Shown here in pieces: positions 34,576 through 42,689 of a stretch of 64,000 nt of DNA (position 1 is the stretch's first letter; the number at the start of each line of letters is the position of its first letter). The stretch is from assembly GCA_017477125.1 (NCBI GenBank), contig JAFUXN010000083.1, positions 37,990 through 101,989 of the forward strand, read 5' to 3'. A program made the translations under genes and the position numbers. The notes under the pieces are model-generated. The model searched no databases, was not told where the DNA came from, and saw nothing but the letters and a program-made list of their open reading frames with translations. Source of the stretch: Selenomonadaceae bacterium (GTDB taxonomy: Bacteria; Bacillota; Negativicutes; Selenomonadales; Selenomonadaceae).

Positions 34576-36867
34576 TTGGAAGTACCGAGCAGTTACAGCT
34601 TTTTCAATGTCGAGGCGACCGTCTTTTGTATCGCCGCCGTGTCCATTCTGTTGTTCAAGCAGTTCACCGTCTTCAACGACAATGAAGTTCAGCGTGCATT
34701 TACCAAAATTCTGCTCGTCCAGCTCGGCTACTTCGCATCGATGATCGTTCGGGTGCTCGTCGATGTCGGCGTCCTTCCCCATACTTGGCTCGCTTACTGC
34801 ATTGCCACCGTCATCAATTACGGGCTCTACGGATATTGCGCCTACCTCGTGTTCATCTACCTCGAGCTCTATCAGAAATCGGAGTGGTTCAAGTACATTC
34901 GCCCGTCGCAAGTCCACACCGTTCCGTTCGTCATCAACATGATCTTGCTGATCACGAGCCCGTTGTTAGGCGCTTATTTCTCCGTCAGTGAAGATGTCGT
35001 GTTCTCGACGGGACCGCTCTTGCCGTTGATGATCGTCATCAACCTCGGCTACCCGCTTGCCGCGCTTGCCTTCTACATCCGCGAGAATCATAAATATCGC
35101 AAGCAAATCCCGTTCGCCGAACTGCAGACCAACATCGTGTTCCCGTTGTGCTTCATCACCTTCGGACCGCTCTCGGCGCTCCAATGGAGGATACCGTTTC
35201 TCGTCTACGGATTGGTGCTCGCCGATCTGTTTGTCTACGTCCACTATACCGATCTGTTGATGCGCGAGCGGAACAACGCGTTGCAAGCGGAGAAGGAGAT
35301 CGCCAACGAACGCAACCGCGCAAAGTCGATGTTCTTATCGAACATGAGCCATGACATAAGGACGCCGATGAATGCAATCATAGGATTTACGAATCTGGCG
35401 CTGGCGAACATCAACAGTCCCGACAAGGTCAGAGAATATCTCGTCAAGATACAGGCGTCGAACAATCATCTGCTGAGTTTGATCAATGACGTGCTCGAGA
35501 TGAGTCGGATCGAGAACGGCAAGATCGAGATAGAGGAGACGCCATGCGCGTTGCCGGAAATCCTCCACGACCTCAACGCGATCATCATCGGGCAGGTCGA
35601 GGCGAAGCAACAGGAATTGTTCATGGATGCGGTGAATGTCCTGCACGAAAATATTTTTTGCGACAAGCTGAGACTGAATCAAGTGTTGCTGAATTTGTTG
35701 AGCAACGCGATCAAGTACACTCCGAGCGGCGGGAAGATATTCGTGCGCGTGAAGGAGGAGCCATGCGCTCGAGAAGGCTATGCGTCGTTTGTGATCAGCG
35801 TGAAGGACAACGGCATCGGAATGACGCCCGAGTTTGCGGCGAAGGTGTTTGAAGCCTTCGAACGCGAGCGGACGTCGACGATCAGCAAGATACAAGGCAC
35901 GGGCTTGGGCATGGCGATCACCAAGCGCATCGTCGAGATGATGAACGGGTCGATCACCGTCGAGACCGCGAAGGGCAAGGGCACAGAGTTCATCGTGCGG
36001 CTCGAATTGAGAGTGCAGGAGGGCGCAACCGAACGTCCGCGGCTGGCGTCGCCCGACGAATTTCATGCGCTCGTGGTCGACGACGATTTCAACATATGCG
36101 ACTCGACCACGCAGATGCTCGTCGAGATGGGGCTCCGCGCGGAGTGGACGCTGTCGGGCAAGGAAGCGATCCTTCGAGCCAAGCAGGCGATCGAGCGCAA
36201 GGATCGATTTGATCTGTTCCTCATCGATCTGCGGTTGCATGATCTCAACGGCATCGAGGTCGCTCGACAGATCAGAGAAGTCGTCGGCGAAGATATTCCG
36301 CTGTTGATGATGACGGCGTACGATTGGCCCGCGATCAGAGACGAGGCGATCGCGGCGGGCGTCAACGGATTTTGCAACAAGCCGATCTTCATGTCGGAGA
36401 TGCACAACGTACTCGAGAAGACGCTCAACGTCAAGAGCGCGATCGAAGCGCCGAAGGAAGACGCGCCTCAAGCGGCGGTGAGTTTCCAAGGGCGACGGCT
36501 GTTGTTGGTTGATGATATGCCGGTCAATCGGGAGATCGCGACGATGCTGTTGGAGATGAACGATTTCATTGTCGAGCAGGCAACGGACGGCGACGAGGCG
36601 GTTGAGAAGGTGGCGTCGTCGGCGCCGGGATATTATGATGCGGTGTTGATGGATATACAGATGCCGAGGATGAACGGCTATGAGGCGGCGCGAGCGATCC
36701 GATCGCTCGATGATAGGGAGCTGGCATCGATCCCGATCTTGGCGATGACGGCGAACGCGTTTGACGAGGACAAGAAGGCGGCGGCGGACGCGGGCATGAA
36801 CGGGCACGTCGCAAAGCCGATTGACATGGATCAATTGCTCGGCTCGTTGGCGGAGGTTTTGAAATGA
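34576..36867 (+). CDS. Membrane hybrid sensor histidine kinase with two receiver domains
   Basis: A 763-residue protein. Six or seven membrane helices occupy residues ~10-230, then a short coil, the H box MSHDIRTPMNAIIG near residue 265, the N box LNLLSNAIKYT, G boxes DNGIGMTP and GTGLGMAI. Two receiver domains follow: HALVVDDD...LIDLR and LLLVDDMP...LMDIQMPRMNG. No DNA-binding output and no Hpt domain are seen, so the phosphate partner lies elsewhere. Start TTG 34576 lies 10 bases after GGGAG; GTG 34567 is too close. It sits between tolC and the efflux adaptor, so it may sense envelope stress or exported compounds (inference). Confidence 0.9.
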   Translation: MEVPSSYSFFNVEATVFCIAAVSILLFKQFTVFNDNEVQRAFTKILLVQLGYFASMIVRVLVDVGVLPHTWLAYCIATVINYGLYGYCAYLVFIYLELYQKSEWFKYIRPSQVHTVPFVINMILLITSPLLGAYFSVSEDVVFSTGPLLPLMIVINLGYPLAALAFYIRENHKYRKQIPFAELQTNIVFPLCFITFGPLSALQWRIPFLVYGLVLADLFVYVHYTDLLMRERNNALQAEKEIANERNRAKSMFLSNMSHDIRTPMNAIIGFTNLALANINSPDKVREYLVKIQASNNHLLSLINDVLEMSRIENGKIEIEETPCALPEILHDLNAIIIGQVEAKQQELFMDAVNVLHENIFCDKLRLNQVLLNLLSNAIKYTPSGGKIFVRVKEEPCAREGYASFVISVKDNGIGMTPEFAAKVFEAFERERTSTISKIQGTGLGMAITKRIVEMMNGSITVETAKGKGTEFIVRLELRVQEGATERPRLASPDEFHALVVDDDFNICDSTTQMLVEMGLRAEWTLSGKEAILRAKQAIERKDRFDLFLIDLRLHDLNGIEVARQIREVVGEDIPLLMMTAYDWPAIRDEAIAAGVNGFCNKPIFMSEMHNVLEKTLNVKSAIEAPKEDAPQAAVSFQGRRLLLVDDMPVNREIATMLLEMNDFIVEQATDGDEAVEKVASSAPGYYDAVLMDIQMPRMNGYEAARAIRSLDDRELASIPILAMTANAFDEDKKAAADAGMNGHVAKPIDMDQLLGSLAEVLK

Positions 36868-38000
36868 AGTTTAAAATACTGTTGGTGATCTTGCTGCTGG
36901 CGGCGGTCGGCGGCGGCTACTACTACTACACTCAACAGCAGGCGACGGCGGAAGTGCAAACGTATGAGACGGCGCCGGTGGTTCGAATGGATTTGATGCA
37001 GACGGTATCGGCGACGGGAACGGTTCAGCCGCGTGACAGCGTCGAAGTCTCGTCGAAGATCACCGCGCGCATCAAAGAGGTGCTCGTTCAAGAGAATGAT
37101 GAGGTTAGCGCGGGGCAGACGGTTGCGATCCTCGACGGCAAGGACTTCGAAGCCAAACGCGATCAAGCCAAGTTTCGATTGACGAACGCCGAACAGAAGT
37201 TGACGCGTATAAAGAGGCTCTACGATATCGGAGCGAAGTCGCGAGAGGAGCTCGAAGATGCCGAATACGAATATGACACAGCCAAATCTCTGCTCGAGGA
37301 GACCGAATCGGACGTGGCGGAGACGGTGATCACTTCGCCGATGGACGGAGTGGTTGTCGGCGAGCCGAAGACGGCGGGTTCGATGGCGACGCAGGGCTCG
37401 GATAACCCGACGGTGATCATGCGCATAGCGGACTTGAGCGAGAAGCAGATCAAGGCGAAGGTCGACGAGACGGATATCGGATCGGTGCGCGTGGATCAGT
37501 CGGCGACGTTCACGGTCGATGCTTACCCCAATGAGAAGTTCGATGCATACGTGACGAAGATTTCTCAGACGGATACCGCCAACTCATGGGACGTGGACAA
37601 GTCCTCGTCGTCGTCGACGAGCTCCAACGCGGTCATCTACTACTACGTGACGTTGACGGCGCCCGATACGAAAAATTTATTGTTACCGGCAATGACGGCG
37701 CGGCTCGACATCGTGGTCGGCGAGGTGAAGAATGCGTTGTGCGTTCCAATCGCGGCGCTCAAGACGGACAACCAAGGCTCATACGTTGAGAAGATCACTC
37801 ACGACGAGAAGACCAAGTCCGATGCGGCTGAACGCGTTTACGTGGCGGCGGGGCTCTACGGCGATGAATACGTCGAAATCACGGTCAAGAAAGGATCGTT
37901 GCTCGACGGCGATGAGGTATCGATCAGCTACGAGGCGGAAGCGAAGAAGGCTGCTCAAAACACTCCGAGGAGGATGGGACCGGGCGGACCGCCCATGTAA
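36864..38000 (+). CDS. Efflux periplasmic adaptor (MacA/HlyD-like)
   Basis: A 378-residue membrane-fusion protein anchored by one N-terminal helix (ILLVILLLAAVGGGYYYY). It shows the split lipoyl domain (GTVQPRDSVEVSSKI and ITSPMDGVVVGEPK), a coiled-coil hairpin between and beta-barrel segments, ending in a Pro/Gly/Met-rich tail. It bridges an inner-membrane transporter to TolC. ATG 36864 overlaps the kinase stop (ATGA). The usual next gene, a MacB-type ABC pump, is absent; a MATE exporter follows instead. Confidence 0.9.
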   Translation: MKFKILLVILLLAAVGGGYYYYTQQQATAEVQTYETAPVVRMDLMQTVSATGTVQPRDSVEVSSKITARIKEVLVQENDEVSAGQTVAILDGKDFEAKRDQAKFRLTNAEQKLTRIKRLYDIGAKSREELEDAEYEYDTAKSLLEETESDVAETVITSPMDGVVVGEPKTAGSMATQGSDNPTVIMRIADLSEKQIKAKVDETDIGSVRVDQSATFTVDAYPNEKFDAYVTKISQTDTANSWDVDKSSSSSTSSNAVIYYYVTLTAPDTKNLLLPAMTARLDIVVGEVKNALCVPIAALKTDNQGSYVEKITHDEKTKSDAAERVYVAAGLYGDEYVEITVKKGSLLDGDEVSISYEAEAKKAAQNTPRRMGPGGPPM

Positions 38001-38007
38001 GGCAATG

Positions 38008-38035
38008 CGTAATTCGTAATTCGTAATTCATAATT
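38008..38035 (+). repeat. Short tandem heptamer repeat
   Basis: CGTAATT three times then CATAATT, 4 x 7 bases, just after the adaptor gene and before AGGAG. Low-complexity and AT-rich, unlike its surroundings. Confidence 0.85.
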
Positions 38036-38069
38036 AGGAGTGACGGGAAAATATTTTTCCGATGTATCT

Positions 38070-39395
38070 ATGTCGAAGCTCTCATTTGAGATCAATCATG
38101 CGTCGTTGCTAAAATTCGCGGCGCCAACGATATTGATGTTCGTCTGCATGAGCGTCTACCTTGTCATCGACGGCATTTTGGTCAGTCAAGCGGTCGGCAC
38201 CGACGCCCTTGCCGCCATCAACATCATCATGCCGATCCTCAGCGCAACGTTGGCGCTTGCCGCGATGATCAGTACCGGAGGCAATGCGCTCGTCGCTCAT
38301 CAACTCGGCGAACGCAAACTCGTCGACGCTCGACAAAATTTTTCACTGCTCGTCGCCGCCTGTTTCGTCGGCAGTACCGTGCTCGCGATCGTCTGTTGGC
38401 TCATGCTTGAGCCTCTGCTAAAAATGCTCGGCGCCGATCGATCGCTGTTCGAACTCTGCAGAGTTTACATCACGCCGTTGCTCATCAGCGTGCCGTTCGT
38501 GATGGGCGGCATGGTCGTCGATAACTTTTTCGTCGTCGAGGGGCGCCCCGAACTGTCGCTGCTCTCGTCGACCATCGGCGGCGTCACCAACCTCGTGCTC
38601 GATTATATCTTCCTGTTCGAGATGGGCATGGGCATCGAGGGTGCGGGGATCGCGTCGGGCATCGGTTACACGTTGTCGGCGATCGTCGGGCTGATCTATT
38701 TCGGCGTTCAAAGGCGCGGCACGTTGAGGTTCGTTCGACCGATCCTTCGCCCGACCGTTCTGAGCAAAGCAATTTCGAACGGCATGTCGGAACTGGTAAC
38801 GGCGCTGTCGATGAGCGTGATGATCATCGTGCTCAACAATATCATGATGTCGGCGGCGGGCAGCGACGGAGTGGCGGCGATCTCGATCGCGATGTACGTT
38901 GAGGAATTGCTGTTGGCGGTCTACATGGGATATTCCGAAGGCGTGGCTCCGTTGATGAGTTTCAATCAGGGCGAACAAAATTTTGATCGCCTCCGAAAAA
39001 TTTTCCGTTGCAGTCTTCGGATCATCGCGGTGACTTCCGTCTCGACGTTCGCGTTGAGCTTCGTCATTGCCGATCCGATCGTCGGCGTGTTCGTCGAGGA
39101 GGGCAGTCCCGTCCATGTGCTCACCGTTCAGGGCTTTAAGTTATTCGCGTTCTCGTTCCTGTTCGCGGGCTTCAACGCGTACTCGTCTTCGATGTTCACC
39201 GCGCTCAACGACGGACGCATCTCGGCGGTGCTCTCGTTCTGTCACACGATGGTATTCTTGATGGGCATGTTGATGGTGTTGCCGAAGGTGATGGGCTTGC
39301 GCGGCGTGTGGTTGGCGAGCCCGACGGCTGAATTTTTGTCGATGCTGCTGTCGTTCGCGGTGTTTCGTTGGAAGGCGGCGACGTATCGATATTGA
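38070..39395 (+). CDS. MATE-family multidrug exporter
   Basis: A 441-residue inner-membrane protein with about 12 hydrophobic segments and the MATE pattern, including an early NIIMPIL helix, GGNALVAHQLGE and paired halves, similar to the MepA/DinF branch. Start ATG 38070 is the only in-frame start consistent with the family N-terminus, but the nearest good ribosome site (AGGAG, 38036-38040) is 29 bases away; a small GGAAAA/TTTTCC hairpin lies between and could shorten the distance. Follows the efflux adaptor. Confidence 0.88.
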   Translation: MSKLSFEINHASLLKFAAPTILMFVCMSVYLVIDGILVSQAVGTDALAAINIIMPILSATLALAAMISTGGNALVAHQLGERKLVDARQNFSLLVAACFVGSTVLAIVCWLMLEPLLKMLGADRSLFELCRVYITPLLISVPFVMGGMVVDNFFVVEGRPELSLLSSTIGGVTNLVLDYIFLFEMGMGIEGAGIASGIGYTLSAIVGLIYFGVQRRGTLRFVRPILRPTVLSKAISNGMSELVTALSMSVMIIVLNNIMMSAAGSDGVAAISIAMYVEELLLAVYMGYSEGVAPLMSFNQGEQNFDRLRKIFRCSLRIIAVTSVSTFALSFVIADPIVGVFVEEGSPVHVLTVQGFKLFAFSFLFAGFNAYSSSMFTALNDGRISAVLSFCHTMVFLMGMLMVLPKVMGLRGVWLASPTAEFLSMLLSFAVFRWKAATYRY

Positions 39396-39409
39396 TTGGA
39401 GGATTTACG

Positions 39410-39844
39410 ATGAATAAGATTGAGCGCAATCGTCTCAACATCAGGCGATTCATGGATTGCATCAACACGAACGATAAGGTGCTCGCCGAAGAGCTGATCT
39501 CTCCGACGGCTGAGTTTGCAAGCCTGGTGTCGAAGGGGAAGCTCTACGGCGGCGCGGGCTACCTTTCGGTCGTCGACTTCATGCGCAGGAGTTTTTCCGA
39601 TATTCATTGGGAGATCGTCGACACGGCGGTTGAGGACGACAAGGTTGCGGTGAGTTGGATCTGTTCGGGGACGCATGACGGGAATTTTATGGGTTTGGCG
39701 CCGACCGGCAGAAAATTTTCGTTCAGCTGCATGAACTTCTACTACTTCGATGAGGACGGCAAGATCATCAACGACGTGGCGGCGAAGGGCTTGATCGGTC
39801 TGTTTGAGGCGCTCGGGCTGGTGGGCGCGCCGCAGCTCAAATGA
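39410..39844 (+). CDS. SnoaL-like/polyketide cyclase-fold protein
   Basis: A 144-residue protein of the NTF2-like fold: NIRRFMDCINTNDKVLAEELI at the start (21 residues typical of SnoaL-like helix 1, listed in part: RFMDCIN), then SGTHDGNFMGLAPTGRKFSF and an FDEDGKIIND close. Such proteins are often annotated as ester cyclases; the substrate is unknown. GGAGGA precedes ATG 39410, and the stop overlaps the trmK start (ATGA), so it belongs to the trmK-pil string. Confidence 0.75.
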   Translation: MNKIERNRLNIRRFMDCINTNDKVLAEELISPTAEFASLVSKGKLYGGAGYLSVVDFMRRSFSDIHWEIVDTAVEDDKVAVSWICSGTHDGNFMGLAPTGRKFSFSCMNFYYFDEDGKIINDVAAKGLIGLFEALGLVGAPQLK

Positions 39845-40500
39845 CGATGAGATTGGACGAGCGGTTGAGAGCGATCGCGGCGTTCGTGGTCGAGGGCAGT
39901 CGAGTGGCGGACATTGGTACCGACCATGCTCAACTGGCGATCGAATTGATCAGGAGCGGGCGGGCGTCGAAGGTGATCGCGGCGGATTTGAACGCGGGAC
40001 CTTTGGAGGCGGCGCGCAAAAATATATCGGCGGCGGGTCTCGAGGATCGGATCGACGTTCGATTGGGCGACGGGCTGACGGTGCTCGAGGCGGGCGAGGT
40101 CGATGCGGTGTGCATGGCGGGCATGGGCGGCGCGTTGATGGTTGAGATATTGTCGAACGACGTGAGCCGCTCGATCGGGCGATTGATCTTGCAACCGATG
40201 AATGCGGTCGAGCGTCTGCGTCAATGGCTCGAGCTCAATGGTTGGGCGATCGTCGATGAGGACTTGGCAGAAGTCGGCGGCATCGTCTACGAGATCATTT
40301 GTGCGGAACGCGGCGGGCGATCGAACGCAGAAACAAAACGATCTCGATCGCCGTTGCTCAAAAAATTATTGAACGCTCGGATCGAGAAGCTCAAACGAGT
40401 GGCGGCGTCGATGGAGAAGAGTTCGACGGCGGTTCAGACGGAAAAATATCGTCGGCTCCGCGCGGAGCTCGAGGAGTTATCGGGAGGCGACAACGATTGA
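39841..40500 (+). CDS. trmK: tRNA (adenine22-N1)-methyltransferase
   Basis: A 219-residue Rossmann methyltransferase with VADIGTDHAQLAIEL and CMAGMGGALMVEIL, hallmarks of TrmK (YqfN), which makes m1A22 in tRNA in Firmicutes. ATG 39841 overlaps the previous stop and its stop overlaps the pilT start. Length and the C-terminal coiled region fit the family. Confidence 0.9.
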   Translation: MTMRLDERLRAIAAFVVEGSRVADIGTDHAQLAIELIRSGRASKVIAADLNAGPLEAARKNISAAGLEDRIDVRLGDGLTVLEAGEVDAVCMAGMGGALMVEILSNDVSRSIGRLILQPMNAVERLRQWLELNGWAIVDEDLAEVGGIVYEIICAERGGRSNAETKRSRSPLLKKLLNARIEKLKRVAASMEKSSTAVQTEKYRRLRAELEELSGGDND

Positions 40501-41471
40501 TGGAGCAGTTGGCAATGAAGGCGCGGGAGATCGGCGCATCGGACATACATTTGACGGTGGGGCAACCGCCCTTCCTTCGATGCAACGGCGAGCTCATAAT
40601 CGAATCGGAGCGCTCGTTGATGACGGACGATCTCAATCGGTATTTGGAGCTGATGTTGTCGCCCGAGCAGAGACGAAACTTTATCGAGCAACGCGAGCTC
40701 GACTTCTCATGGAGCATCGATCATCAACGGTTCAGGGTCAACGCGTACTTTCAACGGGGCATGCCGTCGCTCGCCTTCCGATTGATCCCGTCGACGATCC
40801 CGACGCTCGATCAGATCGGCGCGCCCAAAGTTCTCTCGACGCTGATCAATTCGACGCAAGGCATGTTGTTGGTGACGGGACGGACGGGCGCGGGCAAGTC
40901 GACAACGTTGGCGGCGTTCATCAAGGAGATCACTCAACAACGCCGTTGCCATGTGTTGACGCTCGAAGACCCGCTCGAATTTGAACACTCAAGCGAACAA
41001 TGCTTCATCAGCCAACGGGAGCTCGGACGCGATTTCAATTCGTTTCCTCAAGCGTTGCGGTCGGCGTTGAGGGAGATGCCCGACGTGTTGTTGGTCGGCG
41101 AGATCAGAGATCAAGAGACGATGGCAATGTCGATGGAAGCGGCGGCGGCAGGCATCTTCGTATTGGGGACTTTGCACACGAAGGGGGCGGCAGAGACGGC
41201 GATGCGCGTTGAGAGTTTATTTCCGATCGACCGACGGGACGCGATACGAGATCAATTCGCCGACGTGTTCACCGCGATCGTCTCTCAACAGTTGATCCGA
41301 TCGAAGGCGGGCGGACGAGTGTGCGCGGCGGAAGTTTTATTGGCGACGCCGGCATCGCGCTCATTGATCCGACAGGGCAAATACATTCAATTGGAATCGG
41401 TGATGATGAGCGGGAGGGCGTTGGGCATGCAGACGATGAGCGACGCGGTTGAGCGCGCACTCAAACGTTGA
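40500..41471 (+). CDS. pilT: PilT-type pilus retraction ATPase
   Basis: A 323-residue hexameric motor ATPase of the type IV pilus. N-terminal ASDIHLTVGQPPFLR and PAS-like part; Walker A GRTGAGKST; Asp box TLEDPLEF; Walker B VGEIRDQET; His box TLHTKGAAET. The PilT AIRNLIRE-like end is weak here (SRSLIRQGK). ATG 40500 overlaps the trmK stop; ATG 40515 is an alternative. Followed by pilC. No pilB or pilin gene is in the window. Confidence 0.88.
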   Translation: MEQLAMKAREIGASDIHLTVGQPPFLRCNGELIIESERSLMTDDLNRYLELMLSPEQRRNFIEQRELDFSWSIDHQRFRVNAYFQRGMPSLAFRLIPSTIPTLDQIGAPKVLSTLINSTQGMLLVTGRTGAGKSTTLAAFIKEITQQRRCHVLTLEDPLEFEHSSEQCFISQRELGRDFNSFPQALRSALREMPDVLLVGEIRDQETMAMSMEAAAAGIFVLGTLHTKGAAETAMRVESLFPIDRRDAIRDQFADVFTAIVSQQLIRSKAGGRVCAAEVLLATPASRSLIRQGKYIQLESVMMSGRALGMQTMSDAVERALKR

Positions 41472-41489
41472 GCGTCGGGAGAAAATTTC

Positions 41490-42674
41490 ATGCTCAAGTT
41501 CAGTTATAAGGCGTACGACGCCGACAGAGTGTTTCAAGCGGGCGAGCTCGAGGCGGAGAATCTCAACGCGGCGCACGTCGTGCTTCAACATCTGGGACTG
41601 GTGCCCGTCGAGCTCAAACCGATCGATAAGACATTCGCGGCGCTGGTATCCGAACGCGTTGAACGACACAAGGTCGGCGACAAGTGGGCGTCGCTGTTCT
41701 TCCGACAACTCTCAACGATGTTGGCGGTGATGAATTTGCGTGACGCGCTCGAATTGATGTCGACGACCAATCAAGATCGAACGCAACGGCGAATATTGCA
41801 ATCGATGTTGCAGGACGTGACGCTCGGCAAGACGCTCGATCAAGCGCTGACGAAATTCGGGTCGATCTTCTCGGGCACGGTGATCCAATTGGTGGTGATC
41901 GGCAATCAGAGCGGGCGGCTGCAAGAGATATCAGCCAAGCTCGCCGATCAGCTTGAGCGGGAATATCAATCGTCGAAGAAGATCAAATCGGCGATGTACT
42001 ATCCGATATTCGTAATGGCGGCGGCGGTGCTGGCGATCGTCATTTTGATCTCGACGGTGCTGCCGACGTTCGCGGGGTTCTTTTCGGGTCAAGAGCTGCC
42101 GACGTTGACGCGCATGGTGTTGAGCCTGGGCGTCTTCCTGTCGGAACGATTCCCGTTGATCGTCGCGACGGTGTTTGGTATGATATTGGGAGCGTGGTGG
42201 ATTTACGAGCGGTCGGCGGCGATCCGATTGATGAGCGATCGATTGCTGCTAAAAATTCCGTTCGTGGGTCGGCTGGCTCAACAGACGCATTGGATGAACT
42301 TCTTCGGGTCGTTGTCATTCCTAATCGAGAGCGGCGTTCGATTGGATCGAGCGGTTGAGATGGCGGCGTCGGCATCGGGCAATTCATTCCTCCGCGCGGA
42401 GCTCAAGGAGTTGAGGCGCAAGGTTGAGAGCGGCGGACGATTTCAAAGCGATCTGTTCCCGGCGGAGTGCCAAGGGCTGATCACGAGCGGCGAGACGAGC
42501 GGGACATTGCCGCTTATGCTCGAGCGATGCGAAAAGTTATGCGCGTTCGAGGTCGAAGAGTTGTCGAGCCAACTGCCGGTGAAGGCGGAGATCGCCGGGA
42601 CGTTGATGGCGGGCGTGATCGTGGCGCTGATTGTGTTCTCGGTTATGCTGCCGATCTTGAGCATGGGGCTTTGA
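41490..42674 (+). CDS. pilC: Type IV pilus/type II secretion inner-membrane platform protein
   Basis: A 394-residue protein with the GspF/PilC layout: cytoplasmic domain (FFRQLSTMLAVMNLRDALE), membrane helix (FVMAAAVLAIVILIS), then a repeated domain (FFGSLSFLIESGVRLDRAVE) and final helices. It anchors the pilus motor. It follows pilT by 18 bases, and only these two pilus genes are together, so the rest of the machinery is elsewhere. Confidence 0.88.
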   Translation: MLKFSYKAYDADRVFQAGELEAENLNAAHVVLQHLGLVPVELKPIDKTFAALVSERVERHKVGDKWASLFFRQLSTMLAVMNLRDALELMSTTNQDRTQRRILQSMLQDVTLGKTLDQALTKFGSIFSGTVIQLVVIGNQSGRLQEISAKLADQLEREYQSSKKIKSAMYYPIFVMAAAVLAIVILISTVLPTFAGFFSGQELPTLTRMVLSLGVFLSERFPLIVATVFGMILGAWWIYERSAAIRLMSDRLLLKIPFVGRLAQQTHWMNFFGSLSFLIESGVRLDRAVEMAASASGNSFLRAELKELRRKVESGGRFQSDLFPAECQGLITSGETSGTLPLMLERCEKLCAFEVEELSSQLPVKAEIAGTLMAGVIVALIVFSVMLPILSMGL

Positions 42675-42689
42675 CGGAGGAGAGTTGCG

